Below, in pieces: positions 1 through 7,423 of a stretch of DNA of 64,000 nt; position 1 is the stretch's first letter, and each line of letters begins with the position of its first letter. The stretch is from NCBI GenBank assembly GCA_019694355.1, contig JAIBCB010000002.1, positions 62,001 to 126,000 of the forward strand. Reading direction: 5' to 3'. This DNA is from Pyrinomonadaceae bacterium (GTDB lineage: Bacteria; Acidobacteriota; Blastocatellia; Pyrinomonadales; Pyrinomonadaceae). A model generated the notes under the pieces. It ran no database searches and was not told where the DNA came from. It saw only the letters and a program-made list of their open reading frames with translations. A program made the translations under genes and the position numbers.

Positions 1-150
1 GTCGAGGCGACTCAGGCGCAGACCGACCCGCACGCGATCGCTCGCTTTCGGGTAAATGGGCCGCTTTCGAATATGCCCGAATTCGCCGCCGCCTTCTCTT
101 GCAAGAAGGATAACCCGATGGTCAGGAAGGACGTCTGTATGATCTGGTAG
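1..150 (+). CDS. M13 family metallopeptidase, C-terminal end (partial)
   Basis: The first 49 codons are open from base 1 to the TAG at 148-150. They read through the words DPHAIARFRVNGPLSN and MPEFAAAFSC and end in Trp. This is the characteristic end of neprilysin/PepO-type M13 zinc peptidases, in which the RFRVNG segment contributes to the substrate pocket and the protein ends in a CxxW-like tail (here CMIW). The HEXXH catalytic domain lies outside the window. M13 enzymes of this kind are usually exported or lipid-anchored oligopeptidases. No terminator is evident in the 34 bases before the convergent gene that follows. Confidence 0.85.
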   Translation, partial: VEATQAQTDPHAIARFRVNGPLSNMPEFAAAFSCKKDNPMVRKDVCMIW

Positions 151-184
151 ACAGCCCCGACGGAATGGCCGCGGCTACCCTTAT

Positions 185-886
185 TTATTGTGGGACGCCC
201 GGCCTTTCGTCATTCTGGTGGTATGGCAGCCAATGTCCTTGCCAATCAAAGACCTCGAGCGAGCGAAAGCGTTTCTTGTAGTCGTAAAATGATTCGCCCT
301 CGTAGGCAAAGCCCGGATAGTAAAAACTGCGGTCGGTCCCGATCGAATACTCGATCTCCTTGAGCATCGTGAAGATGCCGAGACGTCGTTCAGCGAGTTC
401 CGGGTCGAATGCGGCGTAGATCCCCGAAGTCGCCTTGATTCCTTCGTCAAAATAGCTGATGGCGACGAGTTTATCGCCGTCGTAAACCGCAAGTTCGCTT
501 GCGGATGCGGGTTCGACGGCCGGTTCTGACGAAAGGAAGCAATATATCGAATCGGGGATCGCGTGGGTAAAGCGGACACGATGCCGATGGAACAGGTCGT
601 TCGTCTCCTCGGTGATCTCGATCGGGCGAACTACGCATCGAAGGTCGGCATTTCGCCGAAGCGTTCGTCGCTGACTTTTTGAGAAAGTAAAATTCTTCAG
701 GCGGATCCGAAGCGGTAGCACGCGGCGAACGTCCTCTTCATAAAGGCTAAGGCTGTAACGATAGAAATAGTTCCCGAAATGGCGCCAGGCTCTAGCGAGC
801 AGGATGTCCATTTTGCTTCGTGAGATCGAGTCCGAATAGAACGACTCGTTGACAAAAATGATCTCAGAGGCCCGAGTACCAGTCAT
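185..886 (-). CDS. Arginyl/leucyl-tRNA--protein transferase C-terminal-domain protein (ATE_C/GNAT-like)
   Basis: A 233-residue protein. Residues ~35-75 read YFYRYSLSLYEED..LPLRI, then FSKSQRRTLRRN, the motif typical of the C-terminal domain of aminoacyl-tRNA-protein transferases (ATE1/Bpt), which move Arg or Leu from tRNA to protein N-termini for the N-degron pathway. The C-terminal half (GIYAAFDPELAERRLGIFTM, then FYYPGFAYEG) fits the GNAT-like fold of that family. The N-terminal domain with its Cys cluster is missing, so the substrate may differ. The start overlaps the upstream oxidoreductase gene by 23 bp, implying translational coupling in a three-gene operon. Family membership is fairly clear; activity is not. 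Confidence 0.75.
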   Translation of the reverse strand: MTGTRASEIIFVNESFYSDSISRSKMDILLARAWRHFGNYFYRYSLSLYEEDVRRVLPLRIRLKNFTFSKSQRRTLRRNADLRCVVRPIEITEETNDLFHRHRVRFTHAIPDSIYCFLSSEPAVEPASASELAVYDGDKLVAISYFDEGIKATSGIYAAFDPELAERRLGIFTMLKEIEYSIGTDRSFYYPGFAYEGESFYDYKKRFRSLEVFDWQGHWLPYHQNDERPGVPQ

Positions 887-1691
887 AACCTTCTTTTGCC
901 CAGTAATCTTCAGGCCGTTCGTTCGTAAAGTCGATCCGGCCGATCCGCTTTAGCTGTTTGATGCCGTATTTGGTCGGCGAGGCCAAACGCAAAGGCGCAC
1001 CATGGTTCGAAGTTAACATCTCACCGTTCATTTCGTAAACAAGTAGTGTCTGCGGATGCATTATCGACGGCGTGTCCCAGCCGACATAATAGCCGCCATC
1101 GGGTGTTGCGAGCGATACATAGGACGGCATCTCTTCGACTGTCTTCCACGGCGTAACAGCCGCGACGAGGTCGGAGAATTTTGTGCCCTTCCACTGAACA
1201 ATTGTTGACCAACCCTCGATGCATTTGAACTCGGTGATGTGCTCGGCTCTAGGCAAATGGCGAATGTCGTCCATCGTGAGAACGAGATCGCTCGCACGTC
1301 CGGGAATGCCGCCTATATTCAGACGCCACTCCGCAAGGTCGATCTCGCTTTCGATCCCAAGCATTCCGTTGACGCGTGCAGGACGCGATACTTTGTCGGC
1401 CGGAAATTCCGGCGCGAGCCGAGTCGGGCTAAAAAGGGCCGAAGTTACACTTTCGTTAAAGCGAAAAACACGCTGCAAGAAGCCGACCTTTGTCGCCTCC
1501 GGCAGCCAACGCCAACCGAAGACGCCTGCCAAGGCCGCCGCACCACCAAGAAGAAATCCGCGACGGCTTCTTGATCCAAGGATCTTGCGGGCTCCCGCAT
1601 CAGACATTTCTTCCGAGATCGAACGGCGCTCATTCAGCACATTCGCGGAATTCCCGCGGCCGCCCGGCCATTTTGTGTCGTTCTCGCTCAT
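864..1691 (-). CDS. Tat-exported molybdopterin-dependent oxidoreductase (MsrP/sulfite-oxidase-like)
   Basis: 275 residues. A twin-arginine signal (SRSRRGFLLGG, residues ~40-50) precedes a hydrophobic stretch, so the folded enzyme should be exported with its molybdenum cofactor. The core motif EFKCIEGWS places the Mo-ligating cysteine near residue 157, followed by WKGTKFSDLV and GYYVGWD, as in the sulfite-oxidase/MsrP (YedY) superfamily. MsrP enzymes reduce methionine sulfoxide in periplasmic proteins, but other members act on other substrates. The start overlaps the cytochrome b stop by 4 bp (1688-1691), so the cytochrome is the likely electron partner. The substrate cannot be read from sequence. 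Confidence 0.85.
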   Translation of the reverse strand: MSENDTKWPGGRGNSANVLNERRSISEEMSDAGARKILGSRSRRGFLLGGAAALAGVFGWRWLPEATKVGFLQRVFRFNESVTSALFSPTRLAPEFPADKVSRPARVNGMLGIESEIDLAEWRLNIGGIPGRASDLVLTMDDIRHLPRAEHITEFKCIEGWSTIVQWKGTKFSDLVAAVTPWKTVEEMPSYVSLATPDGGYYVGWDTPSIMHPQTLLVYEMNGEMLTSNHGAPLRLASPTKYGIKQLKRIGRIDFTNERPEDYWAKEGYDWYSGL

Positions 1692-2359
1692 TCTTGCCCG
1701 CCTTCGGTCGTGATGATCTCAACGCCTGTTATCATCGATTGAAAATTTCGCCAGCCGGCCAACGCAACTTGTACGACGTGGACGGCGAAGAACGCCGCAA
1801 ACCCAATCATCAACCAGAAATGCTCCCAGCGCGCCCACTCGTAGCCGCCGAGAAGCGACGTAAAAACCGAGGCCTGAAGCGGTTTGTAGATCGCGATACC
1901 GGTCAGAATGGAACCCGCACCCATAAGGATGACGAGAGTGTAAACGATACGCTGAGCATCGTTATACTTTCCCTGCGGCGGCTTCTGTTTAGAGATGTGA
2001 AGTTCGTAGAGAGCGACGCGAAATGCTCTTTTGAATGACCCGACGGTCGGGAGCAAGCTGCGATATTCACCTGACAGGATCAGATATGCGGCGTAAGCAA
2101 TGCCATTTGCCGCAAAGAGCCACATAAAGAAGAAATGCAGCTGCATTCCCTCAGCGAGACGGTACGGTATCCCAAGAAAACTGTAGAATCCGGCGGGGAA
2201 GAAATAGAAGATCTCACGGCCGAAAAGGCGAAGCGAATACACAGGATTCGCCCAGTAGATCAGCAGCCCGCTCCACATCATCATCGCGAGGAGCGGAAAG
2301 TTTATCCAATGCATCCAGCGGATCGGCGCCCGATGTTTTTCTTCTACGCGTGCAGACAT
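1688..2359 (-). CDS. Cytochrome b/b561-type membrane subunit
   Basis: 223 residues with about five hydrophobic segments. His17 in RWMHWINF, another His in QLHFFFMW, and a pair in the last helices (EHFWLM.., FFAVHVVQ) are the expected heme b ligands of the di-heme cytochrome b561/hydrogenase-cytochrome-b fold. It is the first gene of a three-gene operon and overlaps the molybdopterin oxidoreductase by 4 bp. The likely role is to carry electrons from the quinone pool to that exported enzyme, playing the part MsrQ plays for MsrP, although the sequence resembles hydrogenase/thiosulfate-reductase cytochromes more than MsrQ. Confidence 0.8.
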   Translation of the reverse strand: MSARVEEKHRAPIRWMHWINFPLLAMMMWSGLLIYWANPVYSLRLFGREIFYFFPAGFYSFLGIPYRLAEGMQLHFFFMWLFAANGIAYAAYLILSGEYRSLLPTVGSFKRAFRVALYELHISKQKPPQGKYNDAQRIVYTLVILMGAGSILTGIAIYKPLQASVFTSLLGGYEWARWEHFWLMIGFAAFFAVHVVQVALAGWRNFQSMITGVEIITTEGGQE

Positions 2360-2460
2360 GATCGTTCAGCAAGCGAAATTCCGAAAATGCCTGCTAAAAA
2401 CTGTTATTCGCCGCAGCAAGCGAAATGGATTCGACAGCGATCGGAAGACCGCGGTGATGC

Positions 2461-2757
2461 CTACCAGGAAACGTTTCCTTCTTTCGACGTGTCGATCTGT
2501 GTAAGTTCAACTCCTTCGTTAAAAAAGAAGATCTTCATATTGTCGAAAAGCATCTGCTGCGCATCGGGATTAGAGACGTCCAGCCCAAAATGGTTGATGA
2601 GCTGCATCTGCTTCATTTGCCATTCCTTCCAACAGTTTTGACAGATCTCTTTTGCGACGCGCTCGCCGTCCTCGTTCGGGAAAGGGGCGTAACCAAGCGG
2701 CTCGCCTTTTTGCCCGCACTTTGTGCACTTAAATTTATCGCTTCCAAAAATAGCCAT
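2461..2757 (-). CDS. YggX/Fe(2+)-trafficking-like protein with zinc ribbon
   Basis: 98 residues from the ATG at 2757. A GTG 12 bp upstream is also open, but a CGGAG Shine-Dalgarno lies 11 bp before the ATG. The N-terminus carries CTKC and, about 30 residues on, CQNC, a possible zinc ribbon. The following WKEWQMKQMQLINHFGLD and FDNMKIFFF match the core of the YggX family (KEW...Q..IINEY.L), small proteins linked to iron trafficking and protection of Fe-S clusters from oxidation. Classical YggX has a single N-terminal Cys, so the CxxC pairs make this a variant. Upstream neighbours include a peroxiredoxin, in keeping with oxidative-stress defence. Confidence 0.7.
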   Translation of the reverse strand: MAIFGSDKFKCTKCGQKGEPLGYAPFPNEDGERVAKEICQNCWKEWQMKQMQLINHFGLDVSNPDAQQMLFDNMKIFFFNEGVELTQIDTSKEGNVSW

Positions 2758-2789
2758 CGAAATAATCACTCCGTATGACTTTAGTTATA

Positions 2790-3425
2790 TCAATTTGAGA
2801 GAGCCTTTGCAGTTCGGGAGAAGGTTCGGCCGACCGCGACGAAGACGATGCCGAGCACAAAGAAGCTGACGAGCACGAAACCCGCGTTCCTCAAGCCGAC
2901 CGCATAACCAAGTGTTCCCATATCGGCAAAGTTGTACGGATACCAATTCGTATAGGCGCCGTGAATGAGTGAATATGCGAAGTAAAGGATCGGATAGATG
3001 AGCCATTTCGCCGGATCGGCCCATTTCAGCCCGGCCTTTGGCGTGCAGATGAACCAATAAACGACAAAGGCTATCGGGATCACGTCGTGTACAGCGTGGT
3101 TTGCAATGGCCCAAAGGCCTGTCAGGCTCTCGCGAAGTAAAAGGCTGTAAACTACGCCGACGATCGTGATATAAACCGCGATCGCAGTCTCGACCGTCGG
3201 CCGCGAAAAGAACTTGCCGAGTCGCGAAGTTGGGAAAAAGGCAATGGCGGTCGTCGCTATTGCGACAAGCAAGTTCGTCAGGATCGTAAAGTAGCTGAAA
3301 AAGCGAATGATCCGCTCACTCGGATCGACGCCATCGACACGCGGCCTTGCAAGCGTAAGATAGAATTCAAGTGCGATGGCAAGCCATCCAACTATCGCGA
3401 TCAAACCGGCGAAACCACGTTTCAT
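2790..3425 (-). CDS. Pr6Pr family integral membrane protein
   Basis: 211 residues with six predicted membrane segments. The first hydrophobic block is MKRGFAGLIAIVGWLAIALE, followed by FFSYFTILTNLL, NHAVHDVIPIAFVVYW and YPILYFAYSLIHGAYTNWYPY. These match the bacterial Pr6Pr (FAR-17a/AIG1-like) family; FTILTN and the conserved His residues are hallmarks. Function in bacteria is unknown; eukaryotic relatives are lipid (FAHFA) hydrolases, so a membrane lipid-related role is possible. It starts 6 bp after the peroxiredoxin stop, so the two are probably co-transcribed. Confidence 0.75.
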   Translation of the reverse strand: MKRGFAGLIAIVGWLAIALEFYLTLARPRVDGVDPSERIIRFFSYFTILTNLLVAIATTAIAFFPTSRLGKFFSRPTVETAIAVYITIVGVVYSLLLRESLTGLWAIANHAVHDVIPIAFVVYWFICTPKAGLKWADPAKWLIYPILYFAYSLIHGAYTNWYPYNFADMGTLGYAVGLRNAGFVLVSFFVLGIVFVAVGRTFSRTAKALSN

Positions 3426-3431
3426 ATTTTC

Positions 3432-3881
3432 TTACCCTGCCTTGCGAATAGCTTCGAGAACATCTTCGTCAGCCGGCCTGAAGATCGACAGCACCTGAAC
3501 CTTCTGATATGCGATCTTGCCGTCTCGGTCGATCACGACGACGCCGCGAGCCGAACGGCCGGGCAGCCAACTCTTCATCCCGTAAGCCTCGGAGACCTTT
3601 CGCTCTGTATCTGCGAGCAGGCGAAGCGGCAGATCGTGTTCTTCGGCAAAACTCTTGTGCGAGGCAACTGAGTCGGTCGAGATGCCGACGACTTCGGCTC
3701 CGGTCAGCTGATATTCGCCCCAATGATCCCGCACCGAACAAAGCTGACGCGTACACACAGGGGTGTTGTCGCCCGGATAAAAAAGAAGTACGACGACCTG
3801 CCCGCGATGCTCGGCGAGCGACCAATCGCGGCCATCGCCATCTTTCAAAGTGAAATCTGGTGCCGTTGTGCCAATATTCAT
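3432..3881 (-). CDS. Peroxiredoxin, AhpC/TSA (Bcp/PrxQ-like)
   Basis: 149 residues, full length for the family. The order is APDFTLKDGDG, VVVLLFYPGDNTPVCTRQLC, then VVGISTDS and LPLRLLADTERKVSEAYG. The peroxidatic Cys sits in TPVCTRQLC, with the second Cys five residues later as in PrxQ/Bcp proteins, which form an intramolecular disulfide and are reduced by thioredoxin. It lacks a signal peptide and should be cytoplasmic, reducing hydrogen and organic peroxides. It lies directly upstream of the Pr6Pr membrane gene on the same strand. Confidence 0.9.
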   Translation of the reverse strand: MNIGTTAPDFTLKDGDGRDWSLAEHRGQVVVLLFYPGDNTPVCTRQLCSVRDHWGEYQLTGAEVVGISTDSVASHKSFAEEHDLPLRLLADTERKVSEAYGMKSWLPGRSARGVVVIDRDGKIAYQKVQVLSIFRPADEDVLEAIRKAG

Positions 3882-3889
3882 ATTTTAGT

Positions 3890-4291
3890 TTATTCGACAG
3901 CCAGATTTTCGCGCGTTTTGCGGGTTTTCCACAAGGTGAAGATCGTGACCGCAGAAATTGCTATGAACGGGAGCGTCGAGCCGAAGATCTTAGCGTTGAG
4001 CGAGATCATGCCGATAAAACAGATCAGGCCGAGAAGCAGGAAGAGGCCGGTTATACCCAGCAATGTCAAAACAGGGCTTGGGCGTTTCTGAAAAAGTGTT
4101 ACAAGCAACAGTACCTGACCCAATAATGGGATCAACGTGAACGGATGGACCGCTGACAAAGGATCAGAGAACAGCTTTCGCAGCACCTCATATTCGGCCT
4201 TGAACAAGAAAGTGCTATTGCCGGCTCCCCACTCGAGATAGCCGACGAGTGATGTCAAGATCAACAAACCGTTAAGTATCTTGCCCTTCAT
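3890..4291 (-). CDS. Small integral membrane protein, unknown function
   Basis: 133 residues if started at the ATG at 4291, where MKGKILNGLLILTSLVGYLE begins; an ORF extension further upstream reads as non-coding sequence. Four hydrophobic segments (~5-20, ~45-65, ~75-95, ~100-115) end in a basic tail (WKTRKTRENLAVE). I do not recognise the family. It lies between a peroxiredoxin gene (8 bp downstream) and a secreted metallopeptidase-like gene (31 bp upstream), all on the minus strand. Confidence 0.6.
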   Translation of the reverse strand: MKGKILNGLLILTSLVGYLEWGAGNSTFLFKAEYEVLRKLFSDPLSAVHPFTLIPLLGQVLLLVTLFQKRPSPVLTLLGITGLFLLLGLICFIGMISLNAKIFGSTLPFIAISAVTIFTLWKTRKTRENLAVE

Positions 4292-4322
4292 ATTGAAGTG
4301 ATCGGCAGTTTGCCGGTGGGGT

Positions 4323-5333
4323 TCATTTTGCTGTGTTCGAAGGATAGTACTTTTCGAGCGCAAATTTTTCACGAAAATATTTCGATTGCCAACTTGGATC
4401 AATCCTGTCGAGCATAAGGCATTCGACAGCGCCGAATGGGTAGAAAACGACCCGCTCCCATTCTTTCAGGTCTAGATCGTGCATCTCTTTCAACGTTGCA
4501 GCAAGAAGCCGATCGGCTTCCTTGTCGAACGGAACAAAATCGGACAGCTTCGCAAACGCCCTGCTCGGTTTCAGCTTGCCAGCGGCAAGCCTTGCCATTT
4601 TATACTGCGTATAACGCGCCACGCCTTCCTGCCAAAGCTGAAACGAAGCGTAGCGGTTATCTGCCTTTTTCAGCGATTCGAAAAATAATCTTCTCTTTGA
4701 ATCGTACGTTGCAAAGGTTTTTGCACGATCCGCTTTGTTTCCCGCTTCGTAGGCGGCAAGCAACGAATCGGTCAGCCCACGAAAGTTCGCCGCTACCGAC
4801 TCTTCCTTATATGGAAACGGATAATTGATCTGCCACATTCCGGTCGTGTCACCGCCGGAAAGGTCAAGGGCGTCTACATCCGAATAGTAATTCGGACGCG
4901 AATATTGAAGCTGGTGAAAATGCTCATGAAGGAGTACAAACACCCAACGCGTCGAGGTTTTGTCAGTCGTATTCTCGGCCTTTCCGACAACGATCACCGG
5001 CGTCGCGTCAAATGCCGGAAATGTCGCCAAGAAATCCTTTTGAAACTTTCGCGGTCGAACAAACACCTCGCTTTTCAACAGCTTGTCGTACCCGATCGAA
5101 ACAAACTCATCACTCGCCTTCTTGTGACGGATAAGGAACTCGTTCTCGTCTGTAATGAACAGCAACGCAAATGGAGCCGAGCTCCAATCTTTCCAAAGAT
5201 CGTCCTGGACCTTCTCGGCGATACGGTATGCCTCGGCAATACGGATCCGGTCAATATCAGGGATCGTCGGCCCACTCATAGCGGAAACCGACAGAGCAAA
5301 TAACATCAAAACCAAAACGAAGGTCTGCTTCAT
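4323..5333 (-). CDS. Secreted HEXXH-motif protein (putative zinc peptidase)
   Basis: 336 residues with a cleavable signal peptide (MKQTFVLVLMLFALSVSAMS). VFVLLHEHFHQLQYS contains HEHFH, an HEXXH zinc site, and QEGVARYTQY about 100 residues later supplies a plausible third ligand/glutamate in a gluzincin-like arrangement. The rest is mixed alpha-helical with no domain I can name. It is likely a periplasmic or outer-surface hydrolase. The 145 bp upstream hold no gene that I can support. Confidence 0.65.
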   Translation of the reverse strand: MKQTFVLVLMLFALSVSAMSGPTIPDIDRIRIAEAYRIAEKVQDDLWKDWSSAPFALLFITDENEFLIRHKKASDEFVSIGYDKLLKSEVFVRPRKFQKDFLATFPAFDATPVIVVGKAENTTDKTSTRWVFVLLHEHFHQLQYSRPNYYSDVDALDLSGGDTTGMWQINYPFPYKEESVAANFRGLTDSLLAAYEAGNKADRAKTFATYDSKRRLFFESLKKADNRYASFQLWQEGVARYTQYKMARLAAGKLKPSRAFAKLSDFVPFDKEADRLLAATLKEMHDLDLKEWERVVFYPFGAVECLMLDRIDPSWQSKYFREKFALEKYYPSNTAK

Positions 5334-5478
5334 GATCTAGATACGCTAAAGGCAAAGTTTAGCGATGAACCTTGAAAATACCAACACGAATCTTGAACTA
5401 TCTCCAGCCGTTCGTAAGACCAGCGAGTGAGGTCGTATAGCTGAACAATGACAATAACCGTATGGAGAAGGGATGTCT

Positions 5479-6507
5479 TCATTTAAAATCCCTAATATCT
5501 CGAAACGGCTCCTCTGAATCGGTAAAATCCGGCCGGTAATAGTGGGAGGCCGATTCGTATTCCTGCATAAAGCCTTCTTCCATGCCGAGTTCATTGATCA
5601 ATGAGACGGCCTCGAACCACTCGCGTTCGCTTATTCGACGCGAAAGCAGAATGTAGCGGTCGTCGGTCGCGGCCTTGTTGGTCGCGTAATACTGGGCCAT
5701 CAGCGAGATCGCGGTTTTCGGTGATAGTTCATCGCGTATCCATCGAAGATTCGCTTCGAGATCGGCGATGTCGTTCGGCAGGACGAGAAGGCGGATCAGG
5801 AGGCCGCGTTGCAGCAGTCCGTCGGCGTCGAACACAAGTTCGCTGCCCATCTGCCGGTGCATTTCTTTGATCGCGAGACGAGCGAAATGGGCGTAATCGC
5901 GTACTTTCGAGTACGTAAAGCCCGCGGCCGAGTCTGCATATTTCAGGTCCGGAAGATAGACGTCAACGAGGCCTTCGAGAAGCCGGAGAACCTCGACGGA
6001 ATCGTACGCGTTCGTATTGTAAATTATTGGCAGATCGAGGCCTTGTTCGGTCGCAAGCAGAATTGCTCGAGCCATTTGCGGGGCAAAGTGAGTCGGCGAA
6101 ACAAAGCCGATGTTGTGGCAACCGCGTTGCTCGAGTTCGAGCATCATTTCAGCGAGGCGCTCTACGGTGATCTCATTCTTCCGCTGCGTTTTCCAGGTTT
6201 GCGATATCTGGTAATTCTGACAATAGACGCAGCGAAGGTTGCAGTTGCCGAAGAAAATATTTCCCGCTCCACGCGTGCCGCTCAAACACGGCTCTTCGCC
6301 GAAATGTGCTGTATAGCTCGAGACGATCGGCAGACGCCCCGAATAACATGCGGCGATCTCGTCCTTCAACCGGTTATTGCCGCAATCTTTCGGGCAGACC
6401 GTGCAGAAAGCGAGCAGGCGTTCAAGCTTCTCGATTTGGCTCTCGAGTTTGCTCCTGTTGGAGAGTTTCCGCGATCTTACGCCTGAGTCTGCGTTTTCCG
6501 TGTGCAT
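5479..6507 (-). CDS. PflA-like radical SAM protein (COG1313 type)
   Basis: 342 residues. The radical-SAM cluster motif is GNCNLRCVYCQNYQIS (CxxxCxxC), preceded by CTVCPKDCGNNR and by EEPCLSGTRGAGNIFF. This N-terminal Cys-rich lead and the FVSPTHFAPQM and LPDLKYAD segments are typical of COG1313, a PflX/PflA-like group often annotated as glycyl-radical-enzyme activase homologues. No glycyl radical enzyme is nearby, so the partner is unknown. The called start lies 86 bp inside the upstream DUF2721 gene; the first ~30 residues are low in conservation, and translation may begin later. Confidence 0.8.
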   Translation of the reverse strand: MHTENADSGVRSRKLSNRSKLESQIEKLERLLAFCTVCPKDCGNNRLKDEIAACYSGRLPIVSSYTAHFGEEPCLSGTRGAGNIFFGNCNLRCVYCQNYQISQTWKTQRKNEITVERLAEMMLELEQRGCHNIGFVSPTHFAPQMARAILLATEQGLDLPIIYNTNAYDSVEVLRLLEGLVDVYLPDLKYADSAAGFTYSKVRDYAHFARLAIKEMHRQMGSELVFDADGLLQRGLLIRLLVLPNDIADLEANLRWIRDELSPKTAISLMAQYYATNKAATDDRYILLSRRISEREWFEAVSLINELGMEEGFMQEYESASHYYRPDFTDSEEPFRDIRDFK

Positions 6508-7057
6508 TGTAGATATATTTGTTGATTATCTCTTTCGGAGCAACATAATTCGCGAGCGTCCACGTAAAATCCATCTCGGCGTTCACGGTCGCAGTTGCCA
6601 TTCGCGTCTCCAACAGCATCAGAATACTGCCCCAAAAAAGAAACAGAATACCGACGATCCCGACCGGTATCGGAACCCAGCGATAAGTATTAAAAAATGC
6701 TGCCGCAGCAATGGTAACGCTCGTTAGCACGAAGAATCCGAGCCCGTAATAGAATGTCACCATCGCCCGTTGGAGCAGACGCGCACGGCTAGTTACTTTA
6801 TCAAGCAGGCCAACGACGGTGTCGATGCGGAGTTCATAAAGCGCGATGGCGGATTTGTCGTCGCTCGTGATAAGGTCGCTCAGGCGCTTTTCGAGTTCGC
6901 GAACACGATCGACCACGCGGCCAAGGCGAGTTGAGGTCGAAAGGACAAGAGAACCCGTTGCCGAGATCAGCAAGGTCGGCGTGACCATCGCCGTCAGGAA
7001 CTCGATCGTCGAGTTGAGCGCGTCAGGATTTACAGAAACTAGATCTCCACCGGCCAT
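6422..7057 (-). CDS. DUF2721 family membrane protein
   Basis: 211 residues. An N-terminal helix (FLTAMVTPTLLISATGSLVLS) is followed by TRLGRVVDRVRELEKRL and two further membrane helices (VTFYYGLGFFVLTSVTIAAA, then VGIVGILFLFWGSILMLLE). The STRLGRVVDRVR segment after the first helix is the hallmark of DUF2721. Function is unknown. The 3' end overlaps the radical SAM gene by 86 bp in another frame, an unusually long overlap for this window. Confidence 0.75.
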   Translation of the reverse strand: MAGGDLVSVNPDALNSTIEFLTAMVTPTLLISATGSLVLSTSTRLGRVVDRVRELEKRLSDLITSDDKSAIALYELRIDTVVGLLDKVTSRARLLQRAMVTFYYGLGFFVLTSVTIAAAAFFNTYRWVPIPVGIVGILFLFWGSILMLLETRMATATVNAEMDFTWTLANYVAPKEIINKYIYNAHGKRRLRRKIAETLQQEQTREPNREA

Positions 7058-7092
7058 TCGGAAAGTTTACCTGAATCGAGACAGGAAAAGAA

Positions 7093-7419
7093 CTACGAAT
7101 TCATTCTCGAGACGCGAGCTGCCTCGGCTGACATTCTGCCCGCGAGCATCAGCCCGATCATCTTGAAATCGCTGATGAATGACCAGAACGGATATTTGAA
7201 TGAGGCCGGTCGATTCTTCTCGACAAAGAAATGGCCGAACCATGCGAACGCGTAGCCGACGACAAAGAAAAGCGGAAAAAAGTACCAGCGGCCGGTTGCA
7301 ACAAAATAGATCAGTAATACAAGCCCGAGCGTCGTTCCGGCAAAGTGCAGCAAACGCGTGAGCGGCTTGCTGTGTTCCGAAACGTAGAAGTCCCAAAACT
7401 CTGCGTATGTCTTGATCAT
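7093..7419 (-). CDS. DUF962/Mpo1-like membrane protein
   Basis: 108 residues from the ATG at 7419 (MIKTYAEFWDFYVSEHSK). RLLHFAGTTLG, the two membrane segments after it, and FGHFFVEKNRPASFKYP with FISDFKM form the DUF962/Mpo1-like signature with its conserved His residues. The yeast homologue Mpo1 is an Fe-dependent dioxygenase in alpha-oxidation of 2-hydroxy fatty acids, so a lipid-oxidation role is possible here by homology only. The stop of the upstream phosphatase-like gene is 4 bp away, so co-transcription is likely. Confidence 0.8.
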   Translation of the reverse strand: MIKTYAEFWDFYVSEHSKPLTRLLHFAGTTLGLVLLIYFVATGRWYFFPLFFVVGYAFAWFGHFFVEKNRPASFKYPFWSFISDFKMIGLMLAGRMSAEAARVSRMNS

Positions 7420-7423
7420 TGCC

